From NCBI GenBank assembly GCA_002307175.1, contig DBTS01000009.1, positions 1-7,928 of the forward strand: DNA of 7,928 nt. Reading direction: 5' to 3'. This stretch comes from Rhodocyclaceae bacterium UBA1310 (GTDB taxonomy: Bacteria; Pseudomonadota; Gammaproteobacteria; Burkholderiales; Rhodocyclaceae). Positions 1-6,563 of the stretch are shown here, one piece after another; the stretch's first letter is position 1, and every line of letters starts with the position of its first letter. The notes beneath the pieces are model-generated. The model was not told the DNA's origin and did no database searches. It saw only the letters and a list, made by a program, of their open reading frames with translations. The translations under genes were made by a program, and so were the position numbers.

Positions 1-23
1 CCCACACTAAAGTCTGATGAACC
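1..23. repeat. Left copy of a 23-bp inverted repeat at the window ends
   Basis: The first 23 bases, beginning CCCACACTAAAG and ending TGATGAACC, are the exact reverse complement of 7904-7926. Identity stops abruptly at base 24 on the inner side. The right copy runs on outward for two more bases before the window ends, so the repeat is probably longer than what is seen. Read from outside inward, the inner edge is GAACC; read the other way, an element would begin GGTTCATCAG, which is a plausible insertion-sequence tip. I do not recognise the family, and no transposase lies inside the window. The copy also supplies the ATG of the first gene. Confidence 0.85.
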
Positions 24-592
24 AGTATCTTCATCTGCGGGAAGTGATTGCAGATGCCCGCCAGAGCGGGCGCATGAGCCCACCAAACCTCGCCGAGCTG
101 CAGGCCATGGAGCTGGGTTGGGAGGCCTCAGATGCGCACGACCCCATGCGCGAGGCGGATCTTTACATCCAGGCTTTTGACGCCAATCCGCAACCCGGGC
201 ATTTGCGTCGTCTCTACGCAGCTGCGGATGCTGCAAAGCATGCGCGTAACATCCCTTTTGCACTGAAGATCTACGACCGTATTATCCAGCTTCGCCCCAC
301 CGAATACGAGGCTCTGTTCGAGCGCGCCGAACGCTCGGAGGATGAATACCACGATCACAACCGGCTGTTCGCAGACCTTGCCGAGTCAGCCCGGTTGGGC
401 ATGAAGGAATCACAGAATAACATCGGCTACGCTTACCTCACCGGCTATAACGGCTTTCCGGTTGATCTGCAGGAAGCCCGGCGCTGGCTCATGCTGGCGG
501 CCAATCAGGGCTATCAGCATTCGCGTGACAAGCTTCCTGTGGTTGATGAGCTGATTGCCGAGCAGATACGGAAAACCGCAAGTAAAAAGTAG
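17..592 (+). CDS. Sel1-like/TPR repeat protein, N-terminus possibly altered by the end repeat
   Basis: The product is a 191-residue helical-repeat protein, probably a protein-interaction scaffold. Residues 63-97 look like a TPR unit (paired helices around ALKIYDRIIQLRP). Residues 131-173 match the Sel1 pattern: IGYAYLTG, a GFPVD turn, then A-RRW---AA-QG. There is no signal peptide or membrane segment, so a cytoplasmic location is inferred. The ATG at 17 is the first in frame after a TAA at 8-10, but both lie inside the end repeat and no Shine-Dalgarno precedes it. An ATG at 74 (residue 20) is an alternative, also without a clear ribosome site. The original start may have been lost or replaced when the repeat arrived. 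The family assignment is fairly safe; the exact start and the role are not. Confidence 0.75.
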   Translation: MNQYLHLREVIADARQSGRMSPPNLAELQAMELGWEASDAHDPMREADLYIQAFDANPQPGHLRRLYAAADAAKHARNIPFALKIYDRIIQLRPTEYEALFERAERSEDEYHDHNRLFADLAESARLGMKESQNNIGYAYLTGYNGFPVDLQEARRWLMLAANQGYQHSRDKLPVVDELIAEQIRKTASKK

Positions 593-995
593 TTCCGGGT
601 CGTTCTTTGGGCTGCGGCCGCACATTCCCGATTGCTATGCCGCGGATGTGTCGGCATGTAGCCGCTGTCATCCTTTCTGCGATTTCCCCGTTACTATGGT
701 TACCGGAAACATTTTCTGTTATCGGCCGTTTTGTGCTGCAGCGAGCAAAACTCCATGCATGAAGGCGATCTGCGCCTTGAGGATCGTCAACGAAATGCTT
801 GCTTGAGAAAACATTTCGGGTGCAGAATCAGGGTTAACGGCAAGAAATAAAAGATCAACGCATCTTTGTCAGGCGTGAACGGTAGGTGTTGGCTACTAGG
901 GGTAAGCGCAGCTTGTGGCAGCAGAACTGCCTATGTCCAGGGAATCCTGAATAGGCTTTCTAGCGTGCCGCGCATGTCGATGCGAGGGGGCGGGC
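593..995. other. 403-bp intergenic region
   Basis: No convincing gene is seen. An open frame running from inside the preceding gene to about 806 has no ribosome site and looks like chance. Two short perfect hairpins are present: ATGCCG/CGGCAT (637-642 with 652-657) and AAGGCG/CGCCTT (762-767 with 773-778). Neither is followed by a T-run, so neither is a convincing terminator. A weak promoter-like pair, TTGCTT (799-804) and CAGAAT (823-828) with an 18-bp spacer, lies about 170 bp before the next gene. It is suggestive only. Confidence 0.4.
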
Positions 996-2006
996 ATGAA
1001 GGGGGAAGAAGTTTACGCACAGGCATTGCTTGAGATCCAGGAGTGTCGGATGCAGCCGGCGCTTTGGGCACATGCCCAGGCAAATGCGAATGGCGATGGC
1101 AATGTCGCAATGTCGCACTATATTCTGTTTCGTGTACAGCAAAGCATAGGAAGCGGGCCGTCCATGCAGGTGATGCTGCATGGAGGGGTGCATAACCCGC
1201 AGCATGGTGTGCGCATGGTCAGCGCTGAGGCCGCCAACAATGGCGGGGTTTCCTGCGTAGAGGCCCGGCCATTTCTGCGTCAGGCAGGTGCGCGGTCGGC
1301 CTTTCGCGCTGCTCAGATGCCTGTGTGGGCGAATCCCGACGGTGCGGAAACCTTGCCGGCAGGGGGGAGGCCATGGCTGCGCATGGCACCAAACCACGCT
1401 TTGGCAAAACATCATTCCCCTGTGCGAACCAATGCGGCTTTGCGGCGCTTCGTGATTCGTGGAGCGGATCTCTCCATCATTGGTGGTCTGCTGTTGGCGC
1501 TGCTGGTGGCCCTGACGCCGGCACACAACTTTCTGCCGACCTTCTTTACGGGCTTGTTCGGGCTTCAGCTGCAGGCTGGCAGCAATGCTGCCGGGCTTTT
1601 CGCCTGGCTGATTAATGGCAGCCTGCTATTGCTTCTCTTGCCCGCTACGCTGTGCCTGGAGGCCGGGATTCATGCGTTGTTCGGTACCACGCCTGGCAAG
1701 GTGCTGGGGGGCGTCGAACTCATCACCCCAAATGGGGCACTCACATCCAAAGCCTATTTTTTGCGCAACTGCCAGTTGTGGCTGAATGGTTTTGCACTTG
1801 GCGTGCTCCCCATCTCTTTTGTTGCACTCGTCTGGCAATTTCTCCGCGTGGCGCGTGGCCGTGACGCCAGCTACGATCATGCCGAATCGCTGTGTGTACG
1901 CCTGCGGCACGTATCCAGAGTGCGCGTGGCGGCTCTGTATCTGCTGTTTTGCGCAGGGGGACTGACTTCTCTGGGGATGGGCGGGTTGATGTTCGATCTC
2001 TGGTAA
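996..2006 (+). CDS. RDD-type membrane protein, paralogue 1 (divergent copy)
   Basis: This 336-residue protein has three parts. Residues 1-50 form the N-terminal module shared with the two downstream genes (24 of 50 identical to paralogue 2 by hand count, no gaps, with W24, G33-D34, Y42-I43 and R46-V47 kept). Residues 51-140 are a linker that is not proline-rich. Residues 150-336 form an RDD-like domain with hydrophobic segments near 160-178, 200-219, 263-283 and 310-330. RDD landmarks are R155/D158, FGTTPGK (229-235), LRN (256-258) and YD (293-294). The Asp found in the second helix of the paralogues is Glu222 here. The ATG has GAGGGGG at 984-990, five bases upstream, and aligns with the paralogues' starts. 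It is an inner-membrane protein by inference. RDD proteins have varied roles, some in ion transport; no substrate can be assigned. Confidence 0.8.
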   Translation: MKGEEVYAQALLEIQECRMQPALWAHAQANANGDGNVAMSHYILFRVQQSIGSGPSMQVMLHGGVHNPQHGVRMVSAEAANNGGVSCVEARPFLRQAGARSAFRAAQMPVWANPDGAETLPAGGRPWLRMAPNHALAKHHSPVRTNAALRRFVIRGADLSIIGGLLLALLVALTPAHNFLPTFFTGLFGLQLQAGSNAAGLFAWLINGSLLLLLLPATLCLEAGIHALFGTTPGKVLGGVELITPNGALTSKAYFLRNCQLWLNGFALGVLPISFVALVWQFLRVARGRDASYDHAESLCVRLRHVSRVRVAALYLLFCAGGLTSLGMGGLMFDLW

Positions 2007-2014
2007 AAAAAGCT

Positions 2015-2032
2015 GCAGTCTCGGGAGGCTGT
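2015..2032 (-). terminator. Hairpin with A-tract on its left (minus-strand terminator shape)
   Basis: A six- to seven-pair stem with a CGGG loop sits immediately right of seven A residues that overlap the stop of paralogue 1. In the minus-strand transcript this is a GC-containing hairpin followed by U7, the classic intrinsic-terminator shape. On the plus strand no T-run follows. It may stop antisense transcription entering the gene's 3' end. This reading rests on shape alone. Confidence 0.3.
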
Positions 2033-2413
2033 GCCAGAAATGAAATCCCCAGAAAATTGATCAGATGATGCCAGGAAGATCAGGATTCATGCCAATGTGT
2101 TGTGCAATGCAGCACGAACGTTTCTTGTCTGGCGTGGCTGTATGGCGCAAAATCCGGATGATAGGACAATAAACGGGAACTTCTGGCGGTAGCAGCCTGA
2201 CCAGCGGAGCCGGCGGGTTATGCGTTTACTGCAGGAAAGTGCTGGACAGAGTGGTTTTGCGTGACACTGATTCGAGCCGTGATCAACATGTATTCATTGC
2301 GAGAATTATCGCTGCCTAGCCACTCCTGACGCAATGCGCGTTTTCCTCAATAAAGCATTGTGAAGCACAGCCATAACCGCAAGAACAGTATCTGACGCGG
2401 ATATTTGAAATTC

Positions 2414-2419
2414 GGGGGA
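2414..2419 (+). promoter_or_regulatory. Ribosome binding site for paralogue 2, deciding its start
   Basis: GGGGGA precedes two adjacent ATG codons at 2420 and 2423. The second is three bases away, and its protein aligns residue for residue with the starts of the two sister genes. It is therefore preferred over the first ATG and over an upstream TTG at 2405. Confidence 0.55.
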
Positions 2420-2422
2420 ATG

Positions 2423-3442
2423 ATGGCAGGTCAAGCGGTTTTCGAGCGTGCGCTCAATGAGCTAAAAGAGCGCCGCATGGCGCCGGCAGTCTGGGCGCGG
2501 GCACTTGCAGAGGCTGACGGCGACAAGCACAAGGCCGTAGCCATCTACATCAAGTATCGCGTCGAACAGATCGAAAACGCACCCGCACAGGCGGCTCAAC
2601 TGGCTGGCTCGGCGCGCCTCGGCATGCCGCCAGTGCCACCACCGGTCAATCGCGTGCGTGGCAACCCGCCGCCCTTGCCAGGCACTGCTGTAGGTTCGAT
2701 GCTGCCCGCCTATAACTCCAGTTATGCCGGCACGCCACCGCCAATCCCGCAGGCTGGGGTGCGCGTACCGGCGTCTCCTGCACCGTTGATGCGCCCAGCA
2801 GTGCCGCCACAGCCGCCGCGCCCGGATTATCTTCAGAACCGGGGAAATTCGGATCTGACGGTCATGATGGGAGACGAAGGCGAAGAACTCCCGCGTACCG
2901 GCCTGACCTGCGCCAGAACCCGTTTTCGTGCGCGCCTGCTGGATTGGTCAATAATCTGGGTGCTTCAGATCACCACCATTATGGCCATGCATTATTCCCC
3001 CGCAGCGAATGCTGGCGAGAGCACCACCACGGCAGTCACCATCACCTGGATCGATTCTTTCATCAGCAATGCACTCATGCTGGGGCTGGATACCTTGATC
3101 TATGCGGTATTCGGCAATTCCATCGGCAAGGCTCTGTACAGCATGGAAGTCCGCAGCCAGGGGCGGCGTATTGGCGGTGGCCGGTACGCATTGCGGAATC
3201 TCGCGGTGTGGGTTTTGGGCCTGGGTTGCAGCCTGCCTTTTTTAAACCTGGCGACTGTGGTCTGGCAATACTTTCGCCTCAAAAACGGCAAACAGGCGAT
3301 CTATGACGACCTGCTTGATATGCAGACGGTGTGTCGCGAAGACAGGCCGTGTCGGCGCCATCTGGGCGACGCAATTCTTGCCCTGTTTGCGGTTGCCGGC
3401 ACCATCCTGTATGCCGTTTCCTTGCAGTTTGGGCAGCAGTAG
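2423..3442 (+). CDS. RDD-type membrane protein with proline-rich linker, paralogue 2
   Basis: The product is 339 residues from the chosen ATG. Residues 1-50 are the shared N-terminal module, predicted as amphipathic helices with the cores AVWARALAEADGD and YIKYRVEQ (33 of 50 identical to paralogue 3). Residues 51-160 are a flexible linker with PPVPPP, PPPLP and PPQPPRP tracts. Residues 161-339 are the RDD-like domain. It has R171/D174 in the first helix, D223 in the next, FGNSIGKAL (230-238), LRN (257-259) and YDD (294-296), with hydrophobic segments near 174-190, 212-230, 260-284 and 314-333. These are the usual RDD family landmarks. A cytoplasmic N-module tethered to the inner membrane is inferred. 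The gene lies between its two paralogues on the same strand, 157 bp before the third. Substrate and partners are unknown. Confidence 0.85.
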   Translation: MAGQAVFERALNELKERRMAPAVWARALAEADGDKHKAVAIYIKYRVEQIENAPAQAAQLAGSARLGMPPVPPPVNRVRGNPPPLPGTAVGSMLPAYNSSYAGTPPPIPQAGVRVPASPAPLMRPAVPPQPPRPDYLQNRGNSDLTVMMGDEGEELPRTGLTCARTRFRARLLDWSIIWVLQITTIMAMHYSPAANAGESTTTAVTITWIDSFISNALMLGLDTLIYAVFGNSIGKALYSMEVRSQGRRIGGGRYALRNLAVWVLGLGCSLPFLNLATVVWQYFRLKNGKQAIYDDLLDMQTVCREDRPCRRHLGDAILALFAVAGTILYAVSLQFGQQ

Positions 3443-3477
3443 AAGCCTATTCAGAATCTGCAGCCATGAACAGCTTC

Positions 3478-3509
3478 TCAGGCTGATGCCTGATTGAACT
3501 GGTTGTTCA
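3478..3509 (+). terminator. Possible terminator or paired hairpins after paralogue 2
   Basis: TCAGGC/GCCTGA (3478-3483 with 3488-3493, TGAT loop) is a perfect six-pair hairpin 36 bases after the stop. A second small hairpin, TGAAC/GTTCA (3495-3499 with 3505-3509), follows directly. The T content downstream is modest and not a clean U-tract, so termination would be weak at best. Confidence 0.3.
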
Positions 3510-3551
3510 GCTACGCCACCCTGCAGATTTGTTTGATTTGATTAATTAATG

Positions 3552-3566
3552 CCACGCAAAACGTGG
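3552..3566. promoter_or_regulatory. Perfect CCACG/CGTGG hairpin in the leader of paralogue 3
   Basis: CCACG (3552-3556) and CGTGG (3562-3566) flank a CAAAA loop, 33 bases before the start codon and just after an AT-rich stretch (about 3528-3550) containing ATTAATTAAT. It could be a dyad operator or an mRNA leader hairpin. Neither sister gene has an equivalent in front of it. No clean promoter pair was found around it. Confidence 0.3.
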
Positions 3567-3599
3567 GGACAATAGACTGCTGTCGAAGATGGAGCGGAC

Positions 3600-4787
3600 A
3601 TGAGCAGCGATGAACTGTATGAGCTGGCACTCCGGGAACTCAAGGAGCATCGTCAGGTGGCAGCTGTCTGGGCGCGGGCACTGGCCGAGTCCGAGGGAGA
3701 CAGGCACAAAGCCGTGGCACGCTACATCAAGTATCGTGTCGAGCAGGTGAGTGATTCCCTTGCTCCGCCAGCCGGCCCGCAGATACCTCCTGTGCCCCCT
3801 GCAGCTACCGTGGGTACAGCTACAGGCGCCATGCAGACCGGGTTCGATACCGCGTATACCGGGGGTGGCCATGCACCTGTGGCAACACCTGTAGGGGCCG
3901 GAGAGGTGCTGGGCTTCGAGATGCCTCCGCCGCCACCCATTGCGCTTCCCATAGTGCCTCCCATTGTGCCAATTCTGCCGGCAGCGGAGGCGGGGGGCTG
4001 GGGCAGGGCGGCCGGCACCGTTTCGGCCGATCCAGTTCCGCCAGCACTTCCGACACCTCCGGTGATCCCGCCGGCGCCCCCTTGGGTAATGCCGCAAGCC
4101 TCTGCGTATCCCGACCCAAGTGCTATGCCGCCAGCGCCACCCTCTGCGGCGCCGCAGGCCTCACCCCATGTCCAGGCTCGTGTACCCGAAGCGGTCAATC
4201 CCTATGGCGTGATGCCGGCTGCCCAGCGCATGCTGGAGAATCCAGCCGGTGAGGGTGTTGTGCGTGGCTTCGCATGTGCTTCACATCGAGCCGTCGCACG
4301 ATGGTTTGATGTCTTTCTTGTCAGTCTTCCCCTGATACTTGGGGTCAAGGCGCTGGTTGCCGGCCTAACGTATTTCATCCCGGCTGAAATGCATTCTTAC
4401 ATGACAATCATCAGCCAACTGGTGATCATCTTCATCGTTACGCCTTGCGCACTTGTACTCGATGCCCTCATCTATTCGCTGTTTGGCAACACCCTCAGCA
4501 AGGCACTGCTGCGTATCGAGCTGTATCGCGACGGACGTCGCCTGGACGGCAACGGCTATTTCAGGCGCAATGTTTCTATCTGGGTCTGGGCCTACGCGTG
4601 CGGGCTGGGATGCATCAATGTCATTCTGCAGATCGTCCACTGCATCATGGTGTCGTCTTCGGGCGCTACCTTCTACGATCAGCGTCTGGGCGTCGAGGTT
4701 GTATGCCGCCCGCTCGGTGCCGGGCGCACCCTGCTTGCCGTGGTGATGTTCATTGCGATAATGGTTGGCGCTGCGTTCAGTGTGTAA
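3600..4787 (+). CDS. RDD-type membrane protein with long proline-rich linker, paralogue 3
   Basis: The product is 395 residues, the longest of the three. Residues 1-50 are the shared N-terminal module, very close to that of paralogue 2 (AVWARALAE, GD-HKAVA, YIKYRVEQ). Residues 51-215 form a long low-complexity linker with PPPPP, PPIVPILP and repeated PPAPP and PQAS units. Residues 220-395 are the RDD-like domain, with R234 and D237 (ARWFD), D288, FGNTLSKALLRIEL (295-308), RRN (322-324) and YD (359-360). Hydrophobic segments lie near 238-258, 268-286, 326-350 and 376-394. The ATG at 3600 has GGAG at 3591-3594. The N-module is probably cytoplasmic and the C-terminal domain sits in the inner membrane; this is inferred. 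It ends the tandem set, followed by a good terminator-like hairpin. Function is unknown. Confidence 0.85.
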   Translation: MSSDELYELALRELKEHRQVAAVWARALAESEGDRHKAVARYIKYRVEQVSDSLAPPAGPQIPPVPPAATVGTATGAMQTGFDTAYTGGGHAPVATPVGAGEVLGFEMPPPPPIALPIVPPIVPILPAAEAGGWGRAAGTVSADPVPPALPTPPVIPPAPPWVMPQASAYPDPSAMPPAPPSAAPQASPHVQARVPEAVNPYGVMPAAQRMLENPAGEGVVRGFACASHRAVARWFDVFLVSLPLILGVKALVAGLTYFIPAEMHSYMTIISQLVIIFIVTPCALVLDALIYSLFGNTLSKALLRIELYRDGRRLDGNGYFRRNVSIWVWAYACGLGCINVILQIVHCIMVSSSGATFYDQRLGVEVVCRPLGAGRTLLAVVMFIAIMVGAAFSV

Positions 4788-4821
4788 TGGCGGGGGTTTT
4801 GCGTTTCAGGCTGCTGCTTTG

Positions 4822-4836
4822 CTGTCGCCGCGACAG
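4822..4836. other. CTGTCG/CGACAG hairpin
   Basis: A perfect six-pair stem with a CCG loop lies 35 bases after paralogue 3. No T-run follows. It forms a tandem pair with the terminator-like hairpin 18 bases downstream and may help stabilise the transcript end. Confidence 0.35.
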
Positions 4837-4853
4837 AGGGGGCACAAAAGCCG

Positions 4854-4872
4854 CCCGGCGCACGCCGGGTTT
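4854..4872 (+). terminator. Rho-independent-type terminator after the paralogue cluster
   Basis: CCCGGC (4854-4859) pairs perfectly with GCCGGG (4864-4869) around a GCAC loop and is followed by TTT. The all-GC six-pair stem is strong but the T-run is short. Its place directly after the third paralogue suggests that it closes that transcript. Confidence 0.5.
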
Positions 4873-5090
4873 GCATGCCGGGCCACTACAATCCGGCTGG
4901 CAAAAGCTTGACAAGTGGGTGGTAAGCCCCCGCAAGAATGGCTTTGGCAAATGACGCTAAATGCCTTCCCACATTGCGTGGTCATCCGCCAGTGGAAGCT
5001 GATTGATACAAGACGGGGTTGGTTTTGTGTCGTATCCAGATATTGAACCATCCGAAATGTAAGCGATGCGTGAGCCGAGCCACGTCGCCT

Positions 5091-5097
5091 GGAGGAG
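5091..5097 (+). promoter_or_regulatory. Strong ribosome binding site fixing the exported protein's start
   Basis: GGAGGAG lies just before the ATG at 5100, with GGAGG four bases away. This site and the signal peptide that follows favour 5100 over an in-frame upstream ATG at 5019. Confidence 0.75.
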
Positions 5098-5099
5098 AT

Positions 5100-5759
5100 A
5101 TGCGCAAATTGGGACTGGCGATGCTGTGTCTGCTCTCCAGCGGTATGGCGTTTGCTGTGGCAAACGAAGATGTGCGGGCTGCCGCAGCACGCAGAGTGGC
5201 GGATGGTCGCGAACGTGCTCACGCCCGTTTCAAGGCATGTGCACCAGAGCTGCGCGCGCAGGGTTTTGACGCCCACTTCATGGAGAGCATATGGGAGGCA
5301 GAACGCTTCGATGTTTTCGAGGGCGTGCGGCTCACGCTTGCGAATGCAAGCAAAGGCCCATCACGTGGAGCTGATGCCTTCCGCAAGGCTTCACACGAAG
5401 CTTGCAATCAGCTCATCGAAGGCGACGCATTCGAACAGGCTGGTATTGACGGCGTCACCGCAGCAGATCTGCAGGCCATGCAGGAAGCTTACGCTGCCAG
5501 TCGGCCTGATCCGCGCATCAGCCGCGACAGGATTCTTCATGCTGATTGCATGAAGGTTAATTTCAACACCCATGATGTTGACTACGCAGCCTCCCGGCAT
5601 CTGTGTGATTGCACGCTCACTGCCATGCACGCTGTGCCCGACGATGAGCTCGACAGCTGGCTGGAGCTGGCACATGCCGGCGTCGACGTGCCGATGGCCG
5701 AGCAAGCGTGGTATGGCATCTTTGTTGATAAGCTTTGGGCGTGTTCCAAAACACTCTAA
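5100..5759 (+). CDS. Exported cysteine-rich protein of unknown function
   Basis: I do not recognise this 219-residue protein. It begins with a clear Sec signal peptide: RK at positions 2-3, a hydrophobic core to about residue 16, and AFA or AVA cleavage near 19-21. A periplasmic or secreted location is therefore likely. The mature part is mostly helical by composition and carries six cysteines (47, 102, 150, 169, 171 and 215). This even number suits three disulfides, and C169-D-C171 is a notable CxC. Other features include the segment FMESIWEAERFDVF (60-73) and a W-rich C-terminus. C10 lies in the signal peptide without a lipobox, so a lipoprotein is unlikely. Its stop lies 10 bp from the stop of the convergent protease-like gene. 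A role as an envelope accessory protein is only a guess. Confidence 0.8.
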   Translation: MRKLGLAMLCLLSSGMAFAVANEDVRAAAARRVADGRERAHARFKACAPELRAQGFDAHFMESIWEAERFDVFEGVRLTLANASKGPSRGADAFRKASHEACNQLIEGDAFEQAGIDGVTAADLQAMQEAYAASRPDPRISRDRILHADCMKVNFNTHDVDYAASRHLCDCTLTAMHAVPDDELDSWLELAHAGVDVPMAEQAWYGIFVDKLWACSKTL

Positions 5760-5769
5760 GTCCGCTCTA

Positions 5770-6534
5770 TCAGGTGCTTTTGCCCGGCTGAATCAGGCAC
5801 TGCCGGAAAGCGTTCGGCTCCTGGATGGCTTTGCATTGCTTCACGCGCTGCATCACCTCGATTTTTGTCAGTCCGTAACGTTGTGCAAAGCGCGCATAGA
5901 TGGCTTCCAGGTAAAAAGGGTCGTGCATGCCGAGGTTGTAGGTCTGCAGCTCCTCTTCGGTGAGAAAGTGAACATCTTCGGGAGGCGTGCGAAACATTGC
6001 GTCGTACAGTGAGGTGGGCACGTTCACCGATTCAAAATAGCTCTTGATGGCTTGCCCGATTGCAGTGTACTGGCGCTTTTGTGCTTCCGGTGTCACGTTC
6101 GGGTCCACCATCAGATAGGGGCGATGGATGCCCACCTTACCCTTCACGCTACGCGTGTTGCCACCTGCCAGGATCAGCACACAGGCACTCACGCACATTG
6201 CACCCTGTGGCACGGCCACTTCAGCCGCGTCAGTCTCACGGATCATCCTGCCGATGGCGATTGCCGCATCCACGGAACCTCCCGGCGTATCCACCAGCAC
6301 TGAGTAATGCCCACCTGGCTCGTTTTTCCAGGGTGCCGTCGCCGCAAACTGGTCTGCTCGCCGCACCAATCGCTGGAACACTGCCACATCCGCGTCACGG
6401 ATCTCCCCGGTAATCGTGATGGCCGGAAGCAGGTGCTGGCTGCTGCTGACCACGGGGGGCTGGTAACGCACGTTTGCCATGGCGCCGGTGATAGTCCCCA
6501 GTAACATCAATGCGCCGATGATCATCCGTAACAT
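5770..6534 (-). CDS. Exported ClpP/crotonase-fold serine-protease-like protein
   Basis: The product is 254 residues with a signal peptide (hydrophobic core about residues 4-15, cleavage after AMA at 18-20). A periplasmic location is inferred. Residues 75-140 carry the hallmarks of the ClpP/crotonase fold seen in predicted periplasmic ClpP-like proteins. The strand SVLVDTPGGSVDAA (78-91) includes the glycine pair of the oxyanion hole. MCVSACVLILAGG (113-125) has Ser116 as the likely nucleophile, and GIHRPY (135-140) has His137 as the likely base. Ser116 is flanked by Cys114 and Cys118, and two more cysteines lie at 234 and 246. The third catalytic residue is not obvious. The ATG has GGAGA eight bases upstream (TCTCC at 6541-6545 on the plus strand). 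Substrate is unknown. Assignment to the fold is strong; proteolytic activity is inferred. Confidence 0.85.
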   Translation of the reverse strand: MLRMIIGALMLLGTITGAMANVRYQPPVVSSSQHLLPAITITGEIRDADVAVFQRLVRRADQFAATAPWKNEPGGHYSVLVDTPGGSVDAAIAIGRMIRETDAAEVAVPQGAMCVSACVLILAGGNTRSVKGKVGIHRPYLMVDPNVTPEAQKRQYTAIGQAIKSYFESVNVPTSLYDAMFRTPPEDVHFLTEEELQTYNLGMHDPFYLEAIYARFAQRYGLTKIEVMQRVKQCKAIQEPNAFRQCLIQPGKST

Positions 6535-6563
6535 GCAGAGTCTCCGATTCTGGTGTGCCTACC

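Larger units (their letters stand above)
2007..2422. other. 416-bp intergenic region between paralogues 1 and 2
   Basis: No established gene is seen. A hairpin (GCAGTCT 2015-2021, AGGCTGT 2026-2032, with one or two G-T pairs) follows a run of seven A at 2005-2011. This arrangement would act as an intrinsic terminator only for transcription on the minus strand, and no minus-strand gene lies nearby to use it. A 27-codon frame at 2089-2172 begins with ATG three bases after AGGA; it is cysteine- and methionine-rich and probably chance. The gap is long for tandem paralogues, so paralogue 2 may have its own promoter, but I see no clear -35/-10 pair. Confidence 0.4.
4788..5099. other. 312-bp intergenic region before the exported Cys-rich protein
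   Basis: This stretch holds two tandem hairpins near its left end, described separately, and a consensus -35 box TTGACA at 4908-4913. The best -10 match, AAGAAT at 4934-4939, lies 20 bp away, which is longer than ideal, so a promoter for the next gene is possible but unproven. The short frames crossing this stretch have no ribosome sites and look like chance. Confidence 0.4.

Noticed and set aside
1161..1184. TCCATGCA/TGCATGGA eight-base dyad inside paralogue 1
   Set aside because: It lies within coding sequence in a stretch rich in GCATGG, with no other sign of regulation; probably chance.
2405..2422. TTG start at 2405 for paralogue 2
   Set aside because: The ATG at 2423 matches the sister proteins' starts exactly and has a ribosome site; the TTG adds six unmatched residues.
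3722..4198. Glycine/alanine-rich minus-strand frames
   Set aside because: They are the antisense of the proline-rich linker of paralogue 3 and have no ribosome site.
3761..4240. Low-complexity repeats taken as a tandem DNA repeat
   Set aside because: The proline and alanine codons give an irregular repetitive look, but no constant repeat unit is present; it is a biased-composition linker.
5019..5099. Upstream ATG at 5019 for the exported protein
   Set aside because: It would place 27 residues before a clear signal peptide and ignore the GGAGGAG at 5091.
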